Position numbers and translations under genes: made by a program
Assembly: GCA_002914805.1 (NCBI GenBank)
Contig: JXTB01000001.1
Location: forward strand, 1,370,525 to 1,434,524
Length of the DNA: 64,000 nt
Source of the DNA: Parasponia andersonii
Lineage: Eukaryota; Streptophyta; Magnoliopsida; Rosales; Cannabaceae
Reading direction: 5' to 3'
In this document: piece after piece, positions 33,987 to 45,652 of the stretch
How the letters are laid out: every line of letters starts with the position of its first letter
Numbering within the stretch: the first letter of the stretch is position 1
The notes under the pieces: model-generated
The model's database searches: none
The model's input: only the letters and a program-made list of their open reading frames with translations
What the model was told of the DNA's origin: nothing

Positions 33987-36527
33987 CATACTTCAGTTTG
34001 ATTTATATATAGATCTTTGGGTCGTATGAGTGTAAGACTCGACTAAATTTATGCAATATAAAAGCGTTTTCATTTAGAAATAGCAACAAAAGAGAACCTC
34101 AATATTTGCAATTTACTTTTGGCAAACATACAAATATGGTTGTTCTTCCTTTATACATGTTGTTTCAACTCAAACGACAAAAAAGTTGCTGAGCAAGATG
34201 AAAAAAGTTGTTTACAAACGACCACGAACTTTAGTAGAAAACACGTATCCTTCTTTTAAACTCAAAAGCCGGAAAGATTATGAAAATGACATGTCGTTCA
34301 AGACAGCAAGGATATTATCAGCAAATAAAAGTATTTTCTTTCAAAAAAAAAAGTATATATCTTGAATGACATAAAAGGGGACATTAACATTTTATACTTG
34401 TATTTTGACACTTTGTTCAAATTATATCTTGTATTTTGGTTACTATCAATACTGATTTTTAGATTTGAAATCTGTTATAAATTCATACTCTAATACCAAT
34501 TAATAAGAATAATTACTTTACCAAGCTATCATTCAAAAAATTAAAAATAAATCATATAAAAACTTATCCTATAATAAGTTTATTAAATTATTTTAATAAT
34601 TTAACTTTTTAAAATTAATATTAAAGAATAAATTTGTAACAAATATTAAATCTAATAACCAATATTATTAATAACTAAAACAGAAAATATAAACTAAAAA
34701 AAAGAGGGTATAAAAATAATACTATAAAAAAAAAACAATATGATAACAAACACATTAGGCTTCGTATTAACAAAATAAGCAAAATTTTAGAAAATCGACA
34801 TTTCATAGATTTTTTTTTCATTAATGACGACAAGAATCTCACTAATGAGAGGGATTCTTTTATAAATTTTCGTTTTTTGTTTTATGACAATCAACATAAA
34901 GACGTAGTTTTCACTTTTCACCATAAGCGGCAATTAATAATAATAAAAGAATGGAAAGAAAACTAACATGTCGTTGCACGATTTGGACGACATCAAGACA
35001 AGGACATGTAGTTTTCACCTTAGGCGACAATTAATCAATACAATAATAAAAGTGTCAATGGCACAAATGGTTCTGAAGCATCTAATGGATCAAAATTTTA
35101 ATTATAATAATCAAATTTTTTTAATTTGTAATAATTTAGTCTATAAATTATTTAAATTACAATTTGTTATTAAATTATTTATTAAAAACACATATAGTGG
35201 TATCTGAAAGTGAATATTAAAAAATAATTTGAAGATTTCAAGCGTAAATTTAAACAATTAAAGAAAAATTCTCTTATATTATATTTACTAAAAATCCTAA
35301 AAAACACATCTCTTATTCTCTCGAGATCCTTTTGAATAGTTTATTTTCTTTCAAATATTCTTTCATATGCTATAATATACTCTTTATGTATATTTTTTTT
35401 ATCATAAATTTATCAATAAATTATAATTTAGACATTTCAAGAATCAAATTGTTATAAATTAGAAAATTTAAGAGCTTAATTACCACAATTAAAACTTTGA
35501 AGATCAAATTGCCACGAGTTAAACAATTGAGGACCATTTGTGCCATAAATGCATAATAAAAAGTGAAACTTGTCGTTTTACGATTTGGATGACATAAAGT
35601 ACCCATATATAGTCACTGATCTACTACTAACAATGTGTAGTTTACCACTGATTAGACCCAACTGATTATTTATAATTCCCATTTTCTTGCCCTAGTTTAT
35701 ATTCTTTTTTTCTTTCTAAAAAAATGTGGATTTTTTTATCATTTTTCTTCGCTCAAATTATTTCTAAAAGAGAAGTTTATTAATTACAATTAAAATAAAC
35801 GAAAGTAATTTCTTATTTAACTTTATTGTGAATTTCGATTCGCATTTCTTAAAAAGTGGTATTTCGCTACATAAGCTATAATGGTGCTTGGAATGTCGTT
35901 TTTCACTAAAACTACAACTGAAAATAACAAGACGGTAAGGTAATGCCGTTTATCAGTTTCAGACTTGAGCAGAATTCACAATAACTCGACATGTTGAATT
36001 TATTACAAATATACGACATGTAGTTTAAAACTTGAACAAGTAGGTAGGCAACATGTCGTTTCTACTCGAACGACAGACTAATATACTAAAAGTACAAATC
36101 GTTTGACATACAGGCGAGGCGACCATGAAATTGAAACTACAACTTAATTGTCGTTTTAAGACTTATAGGCATACAAATATAATACGAGGACGTACATTAA
36201 ACATATTATTCCAATTTCCCTTAGTATTGTCGGCTGTTGATGTAGATTGTAGATTATGCATTTGAATGCATAACCTAATGTATATCTTATTTTATGTTGT
36301 ATTATGTTATACGCTTTTTTTTTTTTACCTAATTCGTTGGAAGACTCTAGAATGCCAAAAGTTCTAGAACACTTTTGACTACGGCCTTTTGTAAAGGGTA
36401 CCCTCTATTTGCTATCTTTCCCTAATGGCGGTGAGATTTTTTTTTTTTTTTAATTTATTTTCATTTCGTTGAATCCAATGGCGGTGGAATTAAAAGTAAA
36501 TATGCCTTTGCACTCATATTCATATTT
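33987..36527. other. AT-rich spacer with dispersed short repeats
   Basis: No gene is supported. Two related blocks (about 34888-34950 and 34988-35050) share tagttttcac...ggcgacaattaat. Parts of 35018-35130 recur inverted at about 35400-35590. The motif acatgtcgtt and close variants recurs about ten times between 34170 and 36150. Everything else is A/T-rich. Confidence 0.5.
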
Positions 36528-36628
36528 NNNNNNNNNNNNNNNNNNNNNNNNNNNNNNNNNNNNNNNNNNNNNNNNNNNNNNNNNNNNNNNNNNNNNNNNN
36601 NNNNNNNNNNNNNNNNNNNNNNNNNNNN
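36528..36628. other. assembly gap (run of N)
   Basis: About 100 Ns, a conventional gap length, so the true size is unknown. Sequence on both sides is AT-rich and near the 5' side of the TIC20 gene. Confidence 0.99.
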
Positions 36629-37587
36629 ATGCTAATTCCAAACACATATGCATGCTACCTATCTAGCTAAACAGATCATTTGTTAACTAAATCATTTCGT
36701 ATAACCGTGCTTTGATGTGTCAAATACACGAAATTTAATTTTTGCTTCAGGTCCTATTGTTCTTTGATTTTTTATGTTTTCTTTTTCTTTGGAGTTTTAA
36801 AAATGTAAATGTTGGGCATCGATTAATTTAAAAAATAATAATAAGAATAAAAAAAGGGTTTAATCTTGCATGTGTTTTGGATATATTTTTGTGGTTCGGG
36901 TGTATAAGAACAGGGATTGAGATTTAACTGTTTTTTGTTTTGAGGGCAATTTGAGATTATTTTGATGCTTATGTTTACTGAATTCTGATTTGGGGTAGTT
37001 TGATCTAAGATTATGTAACATTTGGTTACAGCAAGTCTTGTTATATATCAAGGGCTATGAGATTCTACAATGGTTTAAAAAACAAACAACCATGTATGTT
37101 CGTGATTTTTCGGGTCTTGAAAAGATATCGGTCTGTCCATTGGGTATCTGAAATAATAAATTCAGATGCTTTCTTCGTATGCGTAGAGTTCGAGTTTGGA
37201 CACATTAACAAACATGACAACCTGTTTTCAGTTGACGTGATTTCTACGTTGTTTTGCACATTAATAATTGGAAGTAGATTTCAATTTTGGTACGTGGCTA
37301 AGGATAGGAGAATGGTAAAACTATGATTCCATGCTAATGCCAGTGACATATTCTTGATTGGCATAAAAGGAATGATTCTATAATACTCGGAGGTATTTTT
37401 TCTATTTAGGTAGGATAATATCGTCTCCAGCTTTGGAGATCCGTATTATTTCTAGTACCGAATCAGATAGATACTTGTGTGTCTTTTAAGTAATGTGATA
37501 TCTTATTGTTTCTATTGGAAACTTTAAAACCGGCACTCTCCATAATGTACATCCTGTATTGTTAATTTGGTGGATAAGCGGGCACAG
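36629..37587 (+). other. probable 5' region or first intron of the TIC20 gene
   Basis: No coding match is seen. Given the missing N-terminal exon of the TIC20 gene downstream, its promoter, leader and first exon should lie here, in the gap, or just before the gap. The T-rich composition at 36720-37550 would suit an intron. Confidence 0.4.
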
Positions 37588-38944
37588 GAATGTGATACGG
37601 GAAAGATGCAACAAGTACAAGATCTCCAGGTTAAGCTTTGGGGGCAACTTCGATGCAATGCCTAAGCTGTCAATGAGTTCACAGGGAAGTCATCAGCGGC
37701 TGCATTCCCTTCTTCCTAGAGGTACATCAAATTTCTTGAGATCATTATTCTGGCTTTCCTTGGAACCAAAGAGGATGTCCCAAATAGATCAATGCTTGAT
37801 GTGATGGTGCAGAGAAATTAGATCATAGAAACTGCTGCGGAACCTACTTTGGTTGTTTCTGTTGTAATAAGCGGATGTTAGATCAGTGATTGGATTTGAA
37901 ATACCTCTTCACCTCTTTGTTGTCTACCAACAGGATACCATTTATTTGAGAAAATATTTTGTTATGCATAACTTACTTCTCATGTTATTTCATTTATCTG
38001 TTGTATTGATACCTTATTCAGTATCATTTATGCAAGACTTTTCCTTGAGCTAGCTCTTGTTGCTCAGCTCAGAAAATTAATTGCTAATATCTGCATATTG
38101 CTCTTAGAACTGACACATAATTTCAGATAATTTTCCTTGAACCAAAGCATTAGCTTCTGCAATCTTCGGTGCATTGTCACGTACCCAAGTTCAAATAGAG
38201 TACACATGTATTTTTGTCTAACTCATTATCTCTTAATTTATAGGAATGCCTGCCTCTCACATTTCTGCTGCATCATCTATCTTCTTGGGTGAAAATCAAG
38301 ACACTTCTGCTGCATCATCTGTCTTCTTGGGTGAAAATCAAGTTGGTCTCTCAGGAAAAATACCTGTTTTACACAATAAACGCAGATATTCAACAAGGGC
38401 ACAAGCACGGGAGAGAACTTCGGGTGGTTTACGCTACCCTAAACAGAATGAGAAGCCAGCATGGTGGTGGAGAACTTTAGCATGTCTCCCCTACTTAATC
38501 TCTCTGCAGATCTCAGAAGCAGGGTTTTTGGTACAGCCCTTCCTAGAACATCACGAATTCTTTGAAGATCTGATTTTTTACATCCCAGGTGTGGCTAACA
38601 GGTGGCCATCATGGTTTATCATGGTATATGTCTTCTTATTATACATGGGGGTGGTGCAGAATGATTCTTGGCCTCACTTCTTCAGATATCATCTGATGAC
38701 GGCCATGTTGTTGGAGACAGCCCTGCAAGTGTTGATGGTTTCAAGCAATTTCTTGCCACTCATACACTATAAGGGAACTTTTGGTATGTACTATTGGCTA
38801 GCTGTGGGATTTGTTTACATTTGCATCTTGTTCGAGGGCATAAGGTGTGCTCTTGCTGGGAAAAATGTCAAAATCCCATTTATTAGCGAGGCTGCATTAA
38901 TCCACACTCGGCTTCGTGTAGGTGGTTTCCATAGGCCTTTCTAA
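37588..38944 (+). CDS. TIC20: TIC20-type chloroplast inner-envelope import protein
   Basis: The second exon (38244-38944) encodes WWWRTLACLPYLISLQIS, FYIPGVANRWPSWFIMVYVF, RYHLMTAMLLETALQVL and YYWLAVGFVYICILFEGIRC: four membrane helices with the WWRTLAC and IRCALAG signatures of TIC20. The upstream exon ends at 37721 (cctagag|gtacat) and joins in frame, giving LLPRGMPASHIS. TIC20 forms part of the protein channel of the chloroplast inner envelope. The clade looks like TIC20-I/IV. The true start is unresolved: the frame is open leftward to 37499, a splice acceptor is possible at 37587, and the first in-frame ATG is at 37658. A 14-residue tandem duplication lies in the transit-peptide region (38263-38346). 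Confidence 0.88.
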
Positions 38945-40668
38945 TTGACTTGTATGTGCTATAATAGTCCTATTACTAGTTCTTGGGTTTCTTTTCATGA
39001 TTTTTTTCGTTTTCTGCAGAGTTTTTAGATTAGTCATAGTATGCTGTTCATTTGTTATGAGAATAAATGTATACCTTCATAGTCCGAGTGGTTAAAAAGA
39101 AAAATAGCCATCTCTTGTAGAAAATTGTCACATGGAAAACCCAAGAATGAAAACTGTTCCACGCCTCCAGTCCAATCAATAGTGATGCATCAAATGTAAG
39201 TTATAACTAATGTCTCTCTACTACCATCGAATATATAAATGCCACATTAATTAATTAGTGAATACGACTAAGTTTCGTATTTTACAATGAGAAGACTAAA
39301 TCATATGCTTTTCATTAGCACCTTTATATTTGTGCTATCTACCATCGTTAAGCACAATGTCAGCTCGTCATTCATTCATGATCGAAGAAAACAAAAAACT
39401 CAAACTAAAAAGAATTTAAGATTTATATTCCCACATAGAATCAAGTAAGGGCGGGTTTACTGAAAGACATTAATAGACATAATCGAAATGAAAAGGTATT
39501 GAAATTTAGAAATCGTACGAGAAGAACAAAAAGGGAGATAATGACTCTCTTTTTTGTCTTTACTTAAAATTGGAATCGACTATTATCTTTCTTTAATCAT
39601 TTACTTATGTATATATATATTTTTAATTCTTTTTTACACTCTCTTTTATACTTTTTAGTATTACTGTCTATCTAGAAAATCCACATATTAAAGTAATCCA
39701 CTAATCAAGCAATCAAGCAGTAGGACTGAATATGTGAAAAAAAAGTATAACTAGTATTTTTTTTTAATTAAGCGTATCTAAATTGGATTAATATAACTCA
39801 ATTACTAAATTGTGCTTTATCATAAAAGATTCAGTACGCAAAACAATAATATATTACATGTGATTTGCAAAAAATATTTATAGGATGAGAAATAAATTTA
39901 TTTCTCTTTCCCGATTTCTCAGATTATGTAGGCCCACGAAATTTCTTATAATAAACCAAATGAGAAAGGAACACCCTATTATTATTCCTTTTCTTGTGTA
40001 TCAAAAGTTGTCCAAAAATTGGAATATAATTCATTGGTGGCAACTAAAAGGACAAAAATGAATAAACAAATATTTGCAAACAAGTTATGCTGTGGTCATG
40101 CGCAGGGATAAATAGTAACCGTTTATTTAGTGGGATCCTTAGCGTAGGTTTTGTAGTAATAAACTGATGCAACAATCAGAATAGTAATTTCTCAAAAAAA
40201 AAATAAAAAAAAATCAGAATAGTAATTCTAGAAAAAAGAAAAAAGGGGGACAATTATGATACACAGCTACAGCTGCTTTATTTATACCAGTACAACTCCG
40301 TAATAAGAAAGTAGAATGAGATAAAGTAAAAGAGTAGGACCCAGTGTAAGAGGAAGCAGCAAGATCAGCACCGTTATTTTAAAAAGAGAAGAGTAGTGAG
40401 GGGGCGAACGAAAGGGACACACTCAAATTATTAAGGTTGCCACTATCAAATTAGATTTATTACGACATTGAACCAATTGGACAGTCCCCCTCCCCTTCCC
40501 CTTGAGAACAGCCTTCCCACCATTCGCTTAGTTCCATTTTCGCCAAAAAGAGGTACTTAATTTAAAGCCTTTAAAATCCCAATAATTCGAATCAATCCCA
40601 AATAGCCCACCCCTTTTTGTCCGTACAGATCTGGATATTCGGATTGAATTGCGAATTTGTGAATCGAG
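38945..40668. other. intergenic region and GAUT promoter side
   Basis: No gene is seen. 38945-39130 is the 3' flank of TIC20. 39150-40250 is AT-rich. A pyrimidine patch, ccccctccccttcccctt (40484-40501), about 170 bp before the GAUT start, is typical of plant core promoters. I do not see a convincing TATA box. Confidence 0.5.
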
Positions 40669-43148
40669 ATGAGACGGAGACCGTCGGAGTTTCGCCGGCC
40701 GGTGAGGCGCCGGTTGTTCTCGACTCTTCTCTGGTGGCCCCTCTGTGCCGTGGCCGTTTTGCTCTTCATTTACATCCTGAGCAAAGGGAGCCAGATTGAG
40801 TCCAGGCCCGCCATTTCAAGGGTAAAGATCTCTTTTTGGCCTTTTATTTTCTTTGAAAGGAAAAGAAAAAAAAAACACACACACACACAAATTAAATGTG
40901 AAAATTTTGAATTGGGTGTGTCGTAAAATGTCTCCTTGCTTCGTTATTCTTTTCATAAGATTGTTTGAAATTGAGACTTTGAGTTGGGCATGGCTGCCAC
41001 TGGTAATTGTTTGTTAGTTTCATTCATCGACTGGTTTTGCATGTCCATGTATTTGAGATTATTTGTCTATAATGTTGTTTAGGGATCTTAGGGGCCTTCT
41101 TGTAATTTTTTTTTTTGGGGGGCAAGTAAAAACCTTTTCTTACTGATTAGATGAAGTGGTTGATTCAGAATACTGGTAAAGAAAAGTCTTTCACCGTTGT
41201 AATTCTTGTATGCCTAATCAGGCTTCAGACCTTGACTGGTTCATGTCATTCCATTCCGAAAACAAGGCAATTTAGTGTGTTTGACATCATACAACATTCC
41301 ATTAGAACTTGTTTGGTGAATGTAGTGTTTGGTGTTTGCTTGATTGACTTTACTGCTATTATTATCGTCGAACTGGGTTCTTAAATAAAGGGTTTTTTTT
41401 TTTTTTTTTTTTTCATGATACATGTATATTTTGCCGATTATATGTTTTTTTTTGGTGAAGAAAATATGATGACTTCACTAAGGGACTTGATCTCTGTTAT
41501 GATTGCTGGGATACTGCTGTTCTTGGCAGTACAGAACATATTTTCTTTCTTATTTTTTTGGAAGGAAATAAGAATTGCTTGTTGTACAAATTTGTTTCTT
41601 TTAGAACATAATGTAGTATGGATTGTTGTCGTTTGTGCTGTTTATTTACTAATTGCTTCCTGATCTTGATTAAACATGCCTATGTTCTTTATGCAGAGAT
41701 CTTACAGGCATGAAAGGATTATGGAAGGTCTTAATGTTACCGAAGAAATGTTGAATCCGAACTCTGTGGCAAGGCAGCTAAGCGATCAAATTTCTCTTGC
41801 AAAAGCTTTTGTTGTGATTGCCAAAGAAAGTAACAACCTTCAGTTTGCTTGGGAGTTGAGTGCCCAGATCCGCAATTCACAGATTCTCCTCTCAAATGCC
41901 GCAATAAGGAGAGCTCCTTTGACAGTTGGAGAATCAGAAGCCAGTATTCGTGACATGGCTATTCTACTCTACCAAGCCCAGCAATTCCATTATGATAGTG
42001 CAACAATGATCATGAGACTGAAAGCTAAAATCCAAGGTCTTGAAGAACAGATGAGCTCTGTGAATGAGAAGAGTTCGAAATATGGACAAATAGCTGCTGA
42101 AGAAGTTCCGAAAAGTCTGTACTGCCTTGGTGTTCAGTTGACCACTGAATGGTTCAGAGATTCAAGTTTACAGAGGAAATTCAAGGAAAGAAAGCAAATG
42201 GATATAAAACTTAAGGATAACAATCTCTATCACTTCTGTGTCTTTTCTGACAATATCCTTGCAACTTCGGTCGTTGTCAATTCAACAGCTTTGAGTTCCA
42301 GAAGTCCAGAGAAGGTTGTCTTCCATCTGGTAACTGATGAAATAAATTATGCAGCGATGAAAGCCTGGTTTTCCATGAACAGTTTCCGTGGAGTCACTGT
42401 TGAGGTCCAAAAGTTTGAAGACTTTACCTGGCTAAATGCATCTTATGTCCCTGTTCTTAAGCAGCTCCAAGACTCCGAAACTCAGAACTATTACTTTTCT
42501 GGCAGTACTGTTGATGCTAGGACTCCAATCAAGTTTCGGAACCCCAAGTACCTGTCCATGCTGAACCACCTAAGGTTCTATATTCCAGAAGTTTTTCCTG
42601 AACTGAAGAAGGTTGTTTTTCTAGACGATGACATTGTGGTTCAGAAGGATCTGTCTGGTCTTTTCTCCCTAGACTTAAATGGAAATGTCAATGGAGCGGT
42701 GGAGACGTGCATGGAGACATTTCATAGATACCATAAATACCTGAACTACTCTCACCCTCTTATAAGAGCACATTTCGATCCTGATGCTTGTGGATGGGCG
42801 TTTGGGATGAATGTATTTGATTTGGTTGAGTGGAGGAAAAGGAATGTTACTGGAATATACCATTATTGGCAAGAAAAGAATGTCGACCGGACATTGTGGA
42901 AACTTGGTACGTTGCCTCCTGGGCTGTTGACGTTCTATGGGTTGACACAGCCTCTGGATCCCTCATGGCATGTATTGGGGTTGGGATACACGAATGTTGA
43001 TCATCAGTTAATAGAGAAGGGTGCTGTGCTGCACTTCAATGGAAACTCAAAGCCGTGGTTGAAGATTGGAATAGAAAAGTACAAGCCCCTTTGGGAGAAA
43101 TATGTTGATTATTCTCACCCTTTACTGCAAAGCTGTAATTTCCACTGA
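40669..43148 (+). CDS. GAUT10: galacturonosyltransferase, GAUT10-like
   Basis: Exons 40669-40821 and 41697-43148 join in phase to 534 codons, close to the usual length of this clade. The protein is a type II Golgi membrane enzyme of glycosyltransferase family 8. It has a basic N-terminus (MRRRPSEFRRPVRRR), one signal-anchor helix (about residues 17-38), a stem with helical and coiled segments, then the catalytic domain. Visible motifs are YHFCVFSDNILATSVVVNST, VVFLDDDIVVQKDL (DDD metal/nucleotide-sugar site), CGWAFGMNVFDL and HFNGNSKPW. GAUTs use UDP-galacturonate to build pectic homogalacturonan or related wall polymers. The N-terminal MRRR and the overall match point to the GAUT10 clade rather than GAUT11. 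The frame is intact and the splice sites are canonical (agg|gtaaag, atgcag|agatc). Confidence 0.95.
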
Positions 43149-45652
43149 TTTTGGACATGGAATCTACATCAATTCCACGGCGGAGTTGGTGCATGACAGT
43201 AATTAAATTCTTTGAGGTCAGGGATGCTTGTATGATTCTTGCCGTATCAAGCATGGCTAGTAGTCGTACGAGGGATATTTAAATCGGTTTTCTAGCCTTT
43301 TGAGTAGTGTAGTAGATATGAACTACTCAAAAATTGTTAATGCTCATCTCTACTCCTAAAATTAGAACGTTTTCACTTTTCGGTTCAAGTGGCTTACTCT
43401 GAAGTTGAACAATTAGGATATTTCAATTTCACATTCATACCCCTTAATCTGATGATTATTTAATCTGTTTCACTCAATTTTCTTTGTTCGACTGTTCTTC
43501 TCAAATGTTGGCACGTGTAGGGTCGTGTGTCATGCACTCATGCCTACCAATTATATGTCACAACACTGAAGCTTCCTGTTCTGCTTGTGTCGTCCCATGA
43601 AGTGAGTCCAAAAAATGTAGGTTATTTTAGTGCTATTTTATGTATATTTAGGATAAAGAGAAATGCTAAACATACTCTCCTTTTTATTCTTTTTTACATT
43701 CACGTAAATTTCATTATTTAGTATTTAGTTTAATATTTTAATAATATAATAAATTATAATGAAAAAAATTAAGAAAGTATAATTTTATTATTCAGTTTAA
43801 TATTTTAATAATATAATAAATCATAAAAATACGTAAATTTACATATGAGATTAAGAAAATACAAAACAAAAAAAATAAAAAGATAAATACTTTTTGAGAA
43901 AATATGCTTAGTGCTGTGTGCCACTAAACGTACAGAAAACTACAGGTGCTTTTTTGTGGCTGCCGAGTGCCAAAAATTATTAGGCAAGAGACACTCGTTA
44001 AAATAATGTAAATCTTGCGAGAAACGACGACGTTGCTAGGCCAATTACATAAAAGCTGCTGTCGTTTCACATGCCAATCCACACTTGTCTGATTGCGGCA
44101 AGTATAATTTATTTTCTTTTAATTAATTGAGTACATAGTCTTTTCAGCATCTAAGATTCTAAGAATCTAAAATTCAATAAAACTTAACTCAAGCGAGATT
44201 GAAGATTGTTATCATTATCTTTTACTTAAAACCTAAATAATAAAAAATAAATGAAAAACATGCAATTCATACTAACTTTGTAATCACTAATCAAAAGAGA
44301 GGTAACATTTCCTTGAATTTTGGGCAAGTCTTAACCCTCCTATCAAGTAACACAACCTTTCATTATAAGATATTCTTCAAAAGGTTAAATGTGTAAAAAA
44401 TAATTTTTATCTTTTTCTGTAACTTTCTTGGGATTTATAATAACAATTATGCATTATATATATATATATATATAATGGTTGCCAATCCAATAGTTATATA
44501 TATATACGGTGCCTATATATATATATAGTTATGGGTATTTTTACAATAAAAAAATACCCAATTCAGTGGGTATTTTTTTTTTTTACCTATAGATAGGTAT
44601 CAATTTGCCCAATGAAAATTTAGCATGTATATTTTTTTATTGTAAAAAGTAAGAGAGAGAAAGAGCATTAATGATGCACGTCTTTTCATGCACTTCATTA
44701 TAGCTATTGGATCACTATTAGATGGATCATTATTAGATGGTGATCCAACGGGCTAAAAAAAAAAATACCTACTCATAGGTAAAGAAAAAAAATACCTATT
44801 GGATTGGCAACCTATAGTTATATGCAAGTATTTGGAAAATCACCCTTCGCGTTTATATATGATTTTTGGTTATTTTGGACAAGCAATGAATTAAAATTTT
44901 GACGTATAGAATATAATATTTAGCCGTTTTTCCTAATCACGTTACATAAGATCCAAACTCATTTGGCCCAATTAAATTCGGAAGCTTAGGAAGATACATT
45001 AAGTTCATATCTCATCGGTTACTTCAACTAGTGAGCGAACCTTGGCCGCTCTTGTTATGAAATGTCACAAGACTCACAACTAATTACACTGTAACGGCAA
45101 TACTTAAACTTTAGATAAAGATATGCAAATTCTAATTTCAAGTTCAAATCTTAGTCTTCCATTTACTGTTTTACCCCGTGATTTGTCGCGAATAAGAAAG
45201 AAAAAACTTGTTCAGACTGCAAAAAATCAACAAACACAAACTGGACACGTGGCAGAAACCCAAGAAGCCCATTTGTAGCTCCAAACAACCGGCGGAACAG
45301 AGTATAAACAGAGTCCACTCCAAGCCCTTCTACTTCCATTGTAGTCATCTCCTTCCGTACGTGTCTCGCAGCAAACTCACAATACTGTCCCTGCTTCCAA
45401 ATACACCCCACTTTCTCGCGAAACCAGTTAAGCTGAACCAGTCCACCAAGGGCATTTCCGTAATCTTAATTTCCAAACACCCCCTGAAAATCTGCCGGCG
45501 TACTATTATAATTTGCCGCTACTCTCTAAGGTGTTTTTGTTTGTTTTATCGTATCTAATCTTAACAACAAAATCCCACATTGTAATCGCTTCATTAATTC
45601 TCTGTAACTAACTAAAACCTCTCTTTATTCAAGCGAAAAAAAATAAAAAACG
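43149..45652. other. intergenic region between GAUT and QWRF genes
   Basis: It holds the GAUT 3' flank, a pair of AT-rich direct repeats (about 43722-43757 and 43793-43825), MITE copy B (44477-44812) and the QWRF promoter side. The stretch 45160-45650 is less AT-rich. It contains open frames on both strands but none with family resemblance; it is probably promoter and leader. Confidence 0.5.
44477..44812 (+). mobile_element. MITE copy B, with a duplicated left border
   Basis: The outer ends are ggttgccaatccaatag (44477) and ctattggattggcaacc (44796-44812), a 17-bp perfect inverted repeat. The left part is interrupted by (TA)n and a second border fragment (cggtgcc, then gttatgggtattttt), so a short copy may have inserted into or duplicated within the border. 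The core is the same as in copy A and in the same orientation. (TA)n flanks the left side. Confidence 0.82.

Noticed and set aside
36450-36666. Open frames spanning the N run
   Set aside because: They exist only because Ns are not read as stops.
45163-45558. Open frames on both strands upstream of the QWRF start
   Set aside because: No homology. The position and pyrimidine-rich composition suit promoter and leader sequence.
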